Positions 42,501 through 47,352 are shown, counted from the first letter of the stretch. The stretch: 64,000 nucleotides of DNA from Enoplolaimus lenunculus (GCA_030248215.1 JASANG010001092.1:62001-126000), one strand, 5' to 3'. Made by a program: numbers and translations. The notes: generated by a model not told the origin, from the sequence alone.

Positions 42501-44964
42501 CAATGTGAGAAGGGGTTAATATATAGATGTGGCTCGAAGTATAACAATGAATGTGCGCAACTAAAAATTAGGATCGGATTTCTTACGAAGGAACAACAGG
42601 TGCGTTATTGTCTTCACAAATCATAGTGTCGCTGATTTGTGTCGTTATGCCACAAGGTACAGTTTCATTGGGAAACGGACCTAAAACAACCAGCAATTAA
42701 AGCTGAATTAAAAATTTGCTAAAAAATTAAAAGTATCGACATAGAAACACAAAACAATCAATTTTTATTTATAATTCAAGGACATTGGTTGGGTCTGCAA
42801 AATCTTGCTTAAGTATTTACTTAAGTTATACTTAAGTAATTACTTAAGTTACCGACTTAATTGAATATATACTTATATTTTTGAGCAAATACAAATATAC
42901 ACCAGATGTGAGAAACAATCATGACAAAAAGCTATTGTTTTGTTTTAATTATGAAGGTATCACGAGTTAACAGTTTTAATTAGGTTAAGGCTAATATGAC
43001 TGAATTGGTACTTTGTAATATATCAAATTTAGTCAGCGACTTAAGTATTTACTTAACTTAAGTACGCTTTTAATAACGACAAAATGGTTAAGTTATTGCT
43101 TAGCACATACTGTGTTGACCCGAATAAGAAGAGGGGTAATAAGAAAAGGTCCCTATTTAGAGTCCCAATCAATAGAAATCCGTATCCATAATAGTCCGTA
43201 ATTAGATAGAGTCCCTAAACACTTTTTGCCTTGCATCAAAAGCTTGAGCGATAATGCAAGGTTATACTTAGGAATGTACTTTCCAAACTTAACTATACTT
43301 TAATGTTTCGCACTCAACCTGATTCGGTATGGAGTAATTTATGCACTAAATTAGGGATAATTGACATTTATGGACTCTTATCAGGGTTTAGGAACTCTAT
43401 CCGCTTACGGAGTCTTATTAGGGTTACGGACTCCTATTAATTGGGACCCAAAATGGCGATCCCCCTTTTGTTTGGGTCGCTACGGTATCCCTAATTGTAG
43501 CGCAGAAATGGCTCTAAGACCAAATAACGTTGAGGTCGAAACATTAAAGCGTACTTAAGTTTTGAAAGCAATATTCCAAAGTAAAACCTTGCTTTACCGT
43601 TCAACCTTTGACACAAGGCAAAAAACGTTTAATTCTACGGATAGTTGCAATACCGGTTATATAACAGCATCGAATGACGGCGCGGGTGGTTTGAAAATAA
43701 ATAACAGTCCGTAACCGAATAACAGGGGGTACCTTCTAGAGAGTCCAATTAAATATCAGCCCCCCTCTCTTATTCGGGTCGCTACCCTACTTAAGTACGA
43801 AGTCATACTTAAGTAGATTTCATAAACCCAGCCATTGTCAGTTTACGAATATTAACGGGTGAACCAAGCTTTTTTATACATCCGTCGGCCAATGTTACTT
43901 TTAGGGGCGCAACAGTAGATTAAGCGTATTCCTAAGCCTACACAGCAAAAAATAGTGAGTCAAATTGACTCTCTCCGAAATAGGCTCTACGGGACTACAC
44001 AAATTGAGTCAAAATTCGACTCCGGCAGAGTCAAATTCGATTCACTGAGTCATATGTTTGACTCTGGCGGAGTCGAATTTGACTCAGTTTGTGTAGTCCC
44101 GTAGAGCCTATTTCGGAGAGAGTCAATTTGACTCACCATTTTTTGCAGTGTAAGCTTAAGCAAAAAACGTTATCTAGAATCTAAACCTACTCTTTTATAG
44201 ACCCACCAGAAACCTGGGCGCCCATTAAAGTAACATGGGCCCTTCCATGTATAAATCATTTTTTTAATAGTGTGAGATTACTAAACATGCGACACATTTA
44301 CTATGATACAATTTTAAACAATTCAATAATAGATATTTTGGCCAATGTAAAGAACAGGGGCGGAAAGTATTATAAGCATATTCCTAATCCTAATCCTAAG
44401 CCTAAGCTTCAGTCTAAACGTAAGAATGAGCATATTCCTAAGCCTAAGCCTAAGTCTAAGCCTAGCAAAAAAACTAGTCTAAAGCTTACGCTTATTGCAG
44501 TCTCACAGAAAAACGTTCCGCCCGTGATCTTTATATGGGCCGATATTTTAATAAAAATTTCAAAACAAACATTTTATTCCAACTGATTTAGAAACATCGC
44601 TGCAACCACGAACGCGTGTTCTTAAAAGGGCAAAACTGTTTCTGAGCTGGCAACAGAAATGTCCCTAACATAGAAATTTTAGTGTCGTAGAAAACGTTTT
44701 TTCAGCCGTTGACGGGGGTAAAGATATTTGTATAAGCGCCGGTGTCCCCTCGTCCTCACTTTTTTGTTATCGAGACCTTGATTAAAAAGCCAATATTCCG
44801 TTCAACAGGTAAACACCAGATTAGCATTGAAGGTGAATACTGTACGTCGCAAAAAAACGTTCATTATGTTGATTGACGGTTAAATTTACCTTGAACATAC
44901 CACAGTACACGGGATCCCATAGTTGCAAGCAAATCAAGATATTTTTGCATTTCCAAAATGGATT
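9492..44964 (-). CDS. CASD1: CASD1-like sialic acid O-acetyltransferase, 14 placed exons, partial at both ends
   Basis: Members of this family move acetyl groups from acetyl-CoA to sialic acid in the Golgi. They have a lumenal SGNH-hydrolase-like domain followed by a multi-pass Cas1p-type membrane domain. Exons in gene order: 44890-44964, 42587-42680 (uncertain), 28745-28850, 25015-25182, 22853-22988, 21081-21189, 20017-20106, 17498-17617, 17035-17191, 16178-16257, 14044-14151, 11715-11855, 9974-10051 and 9492-9584. All introns are GT-AG and the phase agrees at every junction. Matches to human CASD1 recalled from memory include [26 protein letters not shown] and [10 protein letters not shown]. 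The N-terminal exons (with the GDS serine block) should lie beyond 64000 and the last membrane exons to the left of 9492; neither was found. Oddities: Tyr at the expected catalytic His (28787-28789) and an apparent one-base frameshift in 25015-25182. Introns run from 0.3 to 13.7 kb and are filled with repeats. The family assignment is secure; whether the copy is functional is not. Confidence 0.93.
9688..9900 (+). mobile_element. TTAGGC-core MITE, family C, copy 1
   Basis: Starts GGCCCGTGTAAAGATCA and contains runs of GGCTTA units. The right end is decayed. It lies in the 389-bp CASD1 intron between exons 9974-10051 and 9492-9584. Confidence 0.65.
9974..10051 (-). CDS. CASD1: CASD1-like exon, Cys-rich loop
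   Basis: The acceptor is TTGTTTTGTTTCAG and the donor is CCG/GTAAAG, giving 26 codons in phase 0. It encodes [13 protein letters not shown], matching SSCKNKAECNELH with both cysteines and the CNE-H motif conserved. Confidence 0.94.
10305..10562 (+). mobile_element. piggyBac-like MITE with tRNA-like promoter, family B, copy 1
   Basis: Flanked by TTAA on both sides. The ends are CCCCTTCTCACATTGAG and its near complement ATGTGAGAAAGGG. A tRNA-type A box (TAGCTGAGTGG) and B box (AGTTCGAGTCC) lie about 45 bp apart inside. It has no ORF, and it lies in a CASD1 intron. Confidence 0.88.
10936..11040 (+). mobile_element. TTAGGC-core MITE, family C, truncated copy 2
   Basis: The left end GGCCCATGTAAAGATCAG and the GCGGAACGTTTTTC segment are present. 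The TTAGGC core is short and decayed, and the right TIR is missing. Confidence 0.6.
11715..11855 (-). CDS. CASD1: CASD1-like exon, two membrane helices
   Basis: The acceptor is TACTCTTTCAG and the donor is ATA/GTAAGA, giving 47 codons in phase 0. It encodes [17 protein letters not shown] and a second helix ending CCLTGII, matching HGMLFAFIYLALQKRQI and the following helix in human CASD1. Confidence 0.93.
11940..12310. repeat. CCGGCT-rich repeat element
   Basis: Two GC-rich blocks (11940-12030 and 12220-12310) of CTCCGGCTCCGGC-type hexamers flank an AT-rich middle. A related element is at 22560-22830. It probably represents a non-autonomous repeat and is not exonic. Confidence 0.55.
12310..13440. 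other. Intronic AT-rich stretch
   Basis: This part of the CASD1 intron between 14044 and 11855 shows no exon, RNA or recognisable element. Confidence 0.5.
13447..13656. mobile_element. Foldback MITE, family E, copy 1
   Basis: A nearly palindromic element of about 210 bp. The left arm reads AGTCAAATTGACTCACTCCG and the right arm is its complement. The outer ends are decayed relative to the CACTGCAAAAAATGGTGAG consensus. Confidence 0.8.
13826..13955. mobile_element. Foldback MITE, family E, short copy 2
   Basis: TA-flanked, with TIR CACTGCAAAAATGGTGAG at both ends. The centre is shorter than in the 210-bp copies. It lies 88 bp upstream of the 14044-14151 exon donor side, in the intron. Confidence 0.85.
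14044..14151 (-). CDS. CASD1: CASD1-like exon, EWWFRW motif
   Basis: The acceptor is AAATTTTAG and the donor is TAC/GTAAAT, giving 36 codons in phase 0. It encodes [12 protein letters not shown] and [12 protein letters not shown], matching AFEKIFSLWPL and YEWWFRWRLDRY. This Trp/Arg-rich motif is a hallmark of the Cas1p domain. Confidence 0.97.
14198..14391 (+). mobile_element. TTAGGC-core MITE, family D, copy 1
   Basis: The TIRs are GGCCATGTTACTATAAGGGG and GCCCCTTAAAGTAACATTGG, with GGCTTA runs in the core. It lies directly upstream of the 14044-14151 exon in the intron. Confidence 0.82.
14395..15150. other. Intronic AT-rich stretch
   Basis: No exon or named repeat is seen between the two family D elements of this CASD1 intron. 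Confidence 0.5.
15157..15340 (+). mobile_element. TTAGGC-core MITE, family D, copy 2
   Basis: Starts GGCCTATGTTACTTTAAGGG. The core contains GCTTAGGCTTACGCTTAGG, and the right end is a decayed form of the TIR. Confidence 0.78.
15895..16092. repeat. GC-rich dispersed repeat, copy 1
   Basis: A local GC-rich patch with repeated GACGCCGTC-like palindromic words. Its left part (TTATACTTTTGATGACGTCC) recurs at 45069. It ends about 85 bp from the CASD1 exon 16178-16257 and is probably a decayed element; the ORF across it has no family match. Confidence 0.5.
16178..16257 (-). CDS. CASD1: CASD1-like exon, membrane helix
   Basis: The acceptor is CATTTTTAG and the donor is TAT/GTAATT. It has a split first codon plus 26 codons ending in [15 protein letters not shown], corresponding to the helix before the AFEKIFSLWPL segment in vertebrates. 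Conservation is low, but order, phase and splice sites agree. Confidence 0.85.
16709..16971 (+). mobile_element. piggyBac-like MITE with tRNA-like promoter, family B, copy 2
   Basis: TTAA-flanked, 263 bp. The ends are CCCCTTCTCACATTGAG and ATGTGACAAAGGG. The A box TAGCTGAGTGG and B box AGTTCGAATCC are intact. Confidence 0.9.
17035..17191 (-). CDS. CASD1: CASD1-like exon, Cas1p domain helices
   Basis: The acceptor is GTTGTTTTTCAG and the donor is AAA/GTAAGC. It encodes [16 protein letters not shown] and [11 protein letters not shown], matching FRLNFLVVVLCIVMDR and YYFVPLVTVWF. It ends with 1 nt of a codon completed by the next exon. Confidence 0.97.
17374..17452. mobile_element. Foldback MITE, family E, left-end fragment copy 3
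   Basis: Only one arm is present, beginning CACTGCAAAAAATGGTAAG after TA. It lies in the 306-bp CASD1 intron, about 45 bp from the donor at 17497. Confidence 0.75.
17498..17617 (-). CDS. CASD1: CASD1-like exon, Cas1p domain core
   Basis: The acceptor is TTGTTTAAG and the donor is ACA/GTAAGT, giving 40 codons in phase 0. It encodes [15 protein letters not shown], matching TGYGHFSYFWIKGDF of human CASD1, preceded by a membrane helix starting VLWIYMIIR. Confidence 0.97.
17697..18099. mobile_element. hAT-like MITE, GGAAAC-rich, family H
   Basis: The TIR is CAGGGTGTAAACGGATA at the left and the complement of CAGAGTGTAATCGGATA at the right, with GGAAACGGAAAC runs next to both ends. The 8-bp flanks TGTAGTAC and CTAAGTAC agree at five positions, a decayed duplication if genuine. 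Confidence 0.65.
19136..19371 (-). mobile_element. tRNA-derived SINE-like unit 1
   Basis: On the minus strand, a tRNA-like block (19189-19265) has an A box (TAGCGCAGTGGTAGAG) and B box (GAGTTCGATCTC). GCGGGCT and GCCCGC bracket it like an acceptor stem. The cloverleaf is poor inside, so this is not a functional tRNA gene. A shared non-tRNA part follows towards 19371. Confidence 0.72.
19482..19716 (-). mobile_element. tRNA-derived SINE-like unit 2
   Basis: Same orientation and organisation as unit 1, which lies 345 bp away. The tRNA-like block is 19532-19608, with perfect 7-bp ends GCGGGCT/AGCCCGC, A box TGGCGCAGTGGTAGAG and B box AGTTCGATCCC. The two units differ at many positions, so the pair is not recent. 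Confidence 0.75.
20017..20106 (-). CDS. CASD1: CASD1-like exon, DEWKGW motif
   Basis: The acceptor is TTATTTAG and the donor is AAG/GTATTA, giving exactly 30 codons. It encodes [14 protein letters not shown], then YHYTGGSK, among the most conserved stretches of the family (human [14 protein letters not shown]). This placement needs the acceptor at 20107-20108, which also gives phase 0 with the upstream exon. Confidence 0.97.
20391..20762. mobile_element. TTAAGTA-rich MITE, family G, copy 1
   Basis: The ends are GGCTGGTTTCTTAAA and GGTTTCAGATACCCAGCC, with dense ACTTAAGTAATTACTTAAGT words inside both arms. It lies in the intron between exons 21081-21189 and 20017-20106. Confidence 0.8.
21081..21189 (-). 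CDS. CASD1: CASD1-like exon, membrane helix
   Basis: The acceptor is TTTGTTTCAG and the donor is GCAG/GTAAGA. It encodes [13 protein letters not shown] and the hydrophobic [12 protein letters not shown], matching the vertebrate segment NLFMKENKFYTH followed by a helix ending in LVLG. It ends in phase 0. Confidence 0.92.
21390..21830 (+). repeat. GTCG-rich minisatellite, 17-bp unit
   Basis: A central run of GGGGTCGACGAGTTGTC units at 17-bp spacing (about 21560-21680) is flanked by decayed GACATCTCGTC-type and GACGAGCAGTCGG-type units. The two overlapping plus-strand ORFs here are products of the repeat. Confidence 0.85.
21865..21962 (+). repeat. Dispersed repeat fragment, copy 2
   Basis: Partner of 8400-8525, sharing TTTCTATGACGTATTG and the segments on both sides. 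Confidence 0.6.
22041..22438. repeat. TTCCTG-rich repeat element
   Basis: The left end has GTTCCTGTTCCTGTTCCTG followed by a short palindrome around TGCAT. The right end has GGTTCCTGTTCC and CTGTTACTGTTACTG. It is probably one element with simple-repeat arms. The 142-aa ORF across it lacks any motif. Confidence 0.6.
22560..22830. repeat. Decayed CCGGCT-type repeat, copy 2
   Basis: Resembles 11940-12310 (GCCTCCGGCATCGGCAGAAA, CGCGGGAGGTT) but is more diverged. Confidence 0.4.
22853..22988 (-). CDS. CASD1: CASD1-like exon, loop plus membrane helix
   Basis: The acceptor is TTTTTTCATTTCAG and the donor is ACAG/GTATAT. It encodes a polar loop with NTNRDLESS, then [12 protein letters not shown], matching GLIMAYFYMCDR. 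The Arg codon is split with the next exon and is restored correctly by splicing. Confidence 0.9.
24299..24635 (+). mobile_element. Mariner-like MITE, family A, copy 3
   Basis: TA-flanked, with TIR CTGTAGTAACCCGAATAAG and its complement at the right. The interior is internally shortened relative to copies 1 and 2. Confidence 0.87.
25015..25182 (-). CDS. CASD1: CASD1-like exon, first membrane segment, with apparent frameshift
   Basis: The 3' part reads [19 protein letters not shown] then LRK, a membrane helix ending in basic residues, as expected before the cytoplasmic loop. It ends at donor C/GTAACA in the phase needed by the next exon. The 5' part ([14 protein letters not shown]) is in a different frame and starts at a weak acceptor. 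The two frames meet near a TTGGGG run around 25095-25110. The exon is 168 bp where 3n+1 is needed, so one base appears to be missing: a real lesion or a sequence error. The right-hand boundary is uncertain. Confidence 0.65.
25190..25620. other. Intronic AT-rich stretch
   Basis: Nothing recognisable was found upstream of the CASD1 exon 25015-25182 before the family B element. Confidence 0.5.
25626..25887 (+). mobile_element. piggyBac-like MITE with tRNA-like promoter, family B, copy 3
   Basis: The left flank is TTAA; the right flank reads TTCA, a mutated duplication. The A box reads CAGCTCAGTGG and the B box AGTTCGAATCA, both slightly decayed. Confidence 0.85.
26553..26803. mobile_element. 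Foldback MITE, family F, copy 1
   Basis: Starts CACTGTAAATTTCAGTGAG and ends with the complement of a CACGTTGTAAATTCCAATG-like arm. It is rich in GAGTTGATT and AACTCAGAATGAG words throughout. Confidence 0.82.
27164..27356 (-). mobile_element. TTAGGC-core MITE, family D, copy 3
   Basis: Starts GGCCAGTGTTACTCTTTAAG and ends CCCCTTAAAGTAACATGGGC. The core reads GCCTAAGCCTTAGCCTAAGC on this strand. Confidence 0.85.
28131..28379. mobile_element. Foldback MITE, family F, copy 2
   Basis: The left arm AATTTTCAGTGAGTTAATTT and the internal CAGAATGAGTTGAATC words match family F. The right arm is decayed near 28360-28379. Confidence 0.7.
28745..28850 (-). CDS. CASD1: CASD1-like exon, SGNH block V
   Basis: The acceptor is TTGTTTTTCTAG and the donor is TCG/GTACGTG. 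It starts with 1 nt of a split codon and ends in phase 0. It encodes [15 protein letters not shown], aligned with ESLDGLHLPES of human CASD1. The catalytic Asp is present (28796-28798), but the catalytic His position reads Tyr (codon TAT, 28787-28789). The match is short, so the exon is fairly but not fully secure. Confidence 0.72.
28926..29074 (+). mobile_element. TTAGGC-core MITE, family D, copy 4
   Basis: The left end is CATGTTACTTTAAGGGTCG and the right end is CGTTTAAAGTAACATTG, with a short GCTTAGGCTTATGCTTAG core. It lies 75 bp upstream of the 28745-28850 exon. Confidence 0.8.
29891..34840 (+). repeat. Giant 9-bp minisatellite (CCCAACTGT / CCCATCTGT)
   Basis: About 4.95 kb, or roughly 550 units of two alternating 9-mers with scattered variants. 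Because 9 is a multiple of 3 and the units contain no stop in any frame, long ORFs arise on both strands (up to 831 codons). Their translations are pure repeats such as VPTVPS, QLSHLS, CPNCPI and, on the other strand, GTDGTVG. They show no codon bias towards any frame, so they are not treated as genes. Higher-order repetition is present: one variant string recurs 1556 bp apart (32065 and 33621). It lies in the 13.7-kb CASD1 intron. Confidence 0.97.
34841..34965 (+). repeat. Shared right flank of the 9-bp minisatellite, ending in a family D-like TIR
   Basis: Two copies of a TTCTGGTACAT-CTGTCCCGGGAAA unit are followed by CTTTAAAGTAACATTGGCC, nearly the family D terminal repeat. A decayed form of the same flank follows the short array at 40415-40505. 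Confidence 0.65.
35041..38280. other. Intronic stretch, nothing recognised
   Basis: I see no named element. A plus-strand open frame (36666-36788, beginning [16 protein letters not shown]) ends at a good donor, CAG/GTAAAA, and could be an exon of an unidentified transcript or an old element. It has no recognisable domain. Confidence 0.4.
38289..38600 (+). pseudogene. pogo/Tigger-like DDE transposase remnant
   Basis: The ORF at 38289-38483 contains [16 protein letters not shown] followed by [15 protein letters not shown], resembling the end of the DDE domain (LQPLD-FF-PLK, then I-K--F--L) of pogo/Tigger/jerky transposases. The frame then ends at a stop (after KHY), and transposase-like sequence may continue in another frame for about 100 bp ([15 protein letters not shown]). 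The catalytic Asp residues and the N-terminal DNA-binding half are absent, so it is a dead DNA transposon fragment. Confidence 0.7.
39365..39760 (+). repeat. Degenerate 9-bp minisatellite relic
   Basis: Scattered CCAACTGTCCC-type words match the 29891-34840 array at lower density. They are interrupted by a GC-rich palindromic stretch (GGTACCCGCCGGTACCCGCG at about 39640). Confidence 0.75.
40415..40570 (+). repeat. Short 9-bp minisatellite relic with shared right flank
   Basis: About ten decayed CCCACTGTCCC-type units are followed by CAAATTATATTTGTTG and CTGGTACATTGCTTTTCCG, the same right flank as at 34841. This shows the array belongs to a dispersed repeat. Confidence 0.7.
40656..41034. mobile_element. 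TTAAGTA-rich MITE, family G, copy 2
   Basis: The ends GGCCAATTTCTGGATTTCTG and AGGTTTCGGAAACAAAGCC enclose ACTTAAGTAC-type words. It shares the CGTCAGCCAATGTCA and GGTTAATTTGTAAT segments with copy 1. Confidence 0.75.
41156..41409. mobile_element. Foldback MITE, family F, copy 3
   Basis: The right arm is intact (CTCATTGGAATTTACAGTG) and the left arm is decayed. It is oriented opposite to copy 4, which lies 240 bp away. Confidence 0.82.
41650..41898. mobile_element. Foldback MITE, family F, copy 4
   Basis: Starts CACTGTAAATTCCAATGAG and ends CTGAAATTTACAGTG. It forms an inverted pair with copy 3. Confidence 0.87.
42253..42515 (-). mobile_element. piggyBac-like MITE with tRNA-like promoter, family B, copy 4
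   Basis: TTAA on both sides, 263 bp, in reverse orientation. On the minus strand it has the A box TAGCTGAGTGG and a GAGTTCGAATCC B box. It sits 71 bp from the possible exon at 42587. Confidence 0.9.
42587..42680 (-). CDS. Possible CASD1-like exon, divergent SGNH segment
   Basis: An open 94-bp segment with acceptor TTGTTTTAG and donor GTAAGA. Its phase fits both the exon at 44890-44964 and the exon at 28745-28850. The translation ([10 protein letters not shown], then [10 protein letters not shown]) does not clearly resemble the vertebrate sequence after WVLQDP, so the assignment rests on position, splice sites and phase. A further exon may be missing between this one and 28850. Confidence 0.42.
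42783..43836. mobile_element. TTAAGTA-rich MITE, family G, copy 3, interrupted by family A
   Basis: The left part (42783-43107) and right part (43788-43836) together match family G. The family A composite at 43110-43787 splits it. Confidence 0.8.
43110..43787. mobile_element. Mariner-like MITE, family A, inverted composite copy 4
   Basis: The outer TIRs are CTGTGTTGACCCGAATAAGA and a decayed complement ending TTCGGGTCGCTAC. Inside, family A sequence appears in both orientations around an internal TIR at 43465-43485 (TTTGGGTCGCTACGGTA). This suggests one copy inserted into another or an inverted duplication. Confidence 0.75.
43887..44241 (-). mobile_element. TTAGGC-core MITE, family D, copy 5, interrupted by family E
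   Basis: The TIRs are GGCCAATGTTACTTTTAGGG and CCATTAAAGTAACATGGGCC. Its core, at CCTAAGCCTA/TAAGCTTAAGC, is split by a 210-bp family E element with a TA duplication. Confidence 0.88.
43941..44150. mobile_element. Foldback MITE, family E, copy 4, full length
   Basis: 210 bp, TA on both sides, arms CACAGCAAAAAATAGTGAG and its near complement. Almost the whole element can fold on itself (arms of about 100 bp). It is nested in family D copy 5. Confidence 0.92.
44340..44541 (-). mobile_element. TTAGGC-core MITE, family C, copy 3
   Basis: The TIRs are GGCCAATGTAAAGAACAGGG and CCCGTGATCTTTATATGGGC. The core reads CCTAAGCCTAAGCCTAAG on this strand. Confidence 0.85.
44890..44964 (-). CDS. CASD1: CASD1-like exon, SGNH domain segment
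   Basis: The acceptor is TTTTTTGTAG and the donor is AAG/GTAAAT. The exon starts with 2 nt of a split codon and ends with 1 nt. It encodes [14 protein letters not shown], matching the LAKTSDVYWVLQ segment of the lumenal catalytic domain. It is the most N-terminal exon found here; the giant LTR element begins 254 bp upstream of it. Confidence 0.85.
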
Positions 44965-45054
44965 CTACAAAAAAATATAAAAACAAATAAAATAAAAATA
45001 ATGTAAATCAAATGAGAACCAGATAATTTTTGGTTAATTTCCGGGTTTGTGGCA

Positions 45055-45180
45055 CAATACTATAGGGATGCAGTTATACTTTTGATGACGTCCGGCGCCG
45101 CCTGTGACCGTATCGACACAATGCACGTTTATTGTAGCTTGCCGTTCGGCGCTAGGCGGCGCTGCACCGCAAGTGTAAAG
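45055..45180. repeat. GC-rich dispersed repeat, copy 2
   Basis: TTATACTTTTGATGACGTCC and following GCGCCG words match 15908 onwards. It ends just left of the giant LTR element. Confidence 0.5.
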
Positions 45181-47352
45181 ATGCGTTCACAACATTTTTC
45201 ACATTTTTTAGTAATATTGTTACGGGTACGATCAACGAGTATCCCTGCGGACGAATCCGAGATGATACTCTCACGGGTGTTCGTGGCCGTGGATCTGCCA
45301 AAGTAAGCTACTTGCCTAGAGGATGACGGTCCCCCGGCGTGATATCAGGTTTTGAGAGTCACAAAATCCCGACATCGTCATACGCCTAAGCCTACCTATG
45401 CTCTAAGCTCTAGTGAACCCCGAGTGCGTGTAAGTGGGCCGCACCAGTAACAATTAGCTTTTTCTCCGTGAATTTTAGTTCAACCGTGTGCTCACAACTA
45501 TTTTTCATGGTTAGGCTTAATGACACTTGGCCATAGGTATAGCTTAACCTTGGTCTTTTTCCTGAGGATTAGATGGTTCAGCAGAATTTTGTTTTTCTTG
45601 GTCATAGACCGTTTTAATAGAAAGGCGGATCGATCCTAGCCTTTGAGGTTTTTATTGATTTACTTGCCACTGATTCGAACCAGGGCTGTTTATTCATTTC
45701 TTAGGACTCCGATATTCATAGAATTTCCACATTCGTGCAAAAGCTGGAGTCTGTTTTAACTCTGGGTTTTATTTTGATTTTAGCCGTGGCTCTTGGGCCA
45801 GGAATCTGTTGAGCGCTCTAGGTTCAGGACTGAACTCAAGTTAAAGTTTTGGTTTATTATAAATTTGTACAATTATGTACAACATAGACAACTTTTTAAA
45901 AGAGAAATACCTTGTTTTGCTAATTTCGCAACTGAAGAAATTTTCCTTCATTACGTTAAATTAAGCGAGCCTACAGATAGCTAACTTAATGCTTAATAGT
46001 AATTTGCTAAAAGCAATTAGTCGAATTGAGGGATCACTGTGAACACTGCTACTCTACGCACCGTGAATTATCTGAGCGCGGACTGCGCGGCTTACCGCTG
46101 AGGGTATATCCTTAAGGGTGCTTTGATTCCCCAGTAGTGCAGATTTCACCTTAGTACAGTAAGCCCGGACACACGGGAACTTCATCCGCAGATGTCTCTC
46201 TACATATTCTTAGGTGCGTCAGCTGGTGCCAGTATAAGCCTTGAGCCTTGCTCTCCTTATACTTGCCGTTGTGTCGGGCTCGCTGCTGATTATTTTAAAC
46301 CCTTACTGCAAGCTGCACGTGCAAATCCGTCGGGGCTAGGCGAAAGCACCGGGACCCAATTAGTTCCTTATTAGACCACGAGACTTTAATTTATTAGGTT
46401 TTTGTAGAAAATTTTCATATAAGTTTACTCCCTCATGCCGTGTCTGTTTCCGAGTGTCGCGCGGCTCTATAGCCTTAAGCTTAAGTTTTCACAGGCTGCA
46501 CATTCAGCAGTTTGATTGTCAACTGGACGGGCCTTAGCACAAGCTTAGTTTATTGGGGCCTGGCTAGAATCGCCACAAATCACGGGGTACACCAAACTTT
46601 TCTGTACGGTAAGGCCTTAGCTCTTTTAGTTGTCAATTCCTAGATGCTTAGCATCAGGCTGTACTGGCCTCCCTACCGTGCTGACAATCAATCCTGCGAG
46701 TGTTATAAATAATTATTGAGTGTGCTGGTTTTCTTTAAAATCACGCATGAACTGCACCAGTTTGTAGATTTTCCTGATTTAAGATTTGCCCCCCTAAACT
46801 TTATACAAAAGTCTAGCACCTGCGTTGTCGCCAACGTCAGACAAATTTTTACCCAAAGTTTTACCCACACCCCCTTTGTGAAAACAGAAAATCCTAACTG
46901 GGCCCCCTCTTAAGGTTCCTACCCCCGTGCGCAATGCACATAGCCCCCCCTTGCTTCAGCGCCCCGAAACTCTCGTACACACTAAGTCGCCTCCGTGTGC
47001 AGCGAGATCGATTTGATGTCGCGGCTCGAGCACGCGAGCAAAAACCGAAAATTTTAAAACTGAACTGAATGTTCAGCCTGTGCAGCGTCCTTATATACTG
47101 CCTGAGCTCAAAATTTGAGCCAATCGGCGCACCTCGAAAACAAACATAGCAATTTCATTTCATTGGTCGGAATTTCCGAAATTTCAATCAGCCAATACGA
47201 AATGATTACTGATTTAATTCTTAAGAGCCTGTGATTGGCTGATAAATTTTAACGCGTCATCTACAGCCGGAAAGTTACAAGGGGACTTACGAAAGTTTCT
47301 CCTATCCAGGGTCTGAGTGCAAGGAAACAGAACGGTAAAGGGGTAAGAAAAG

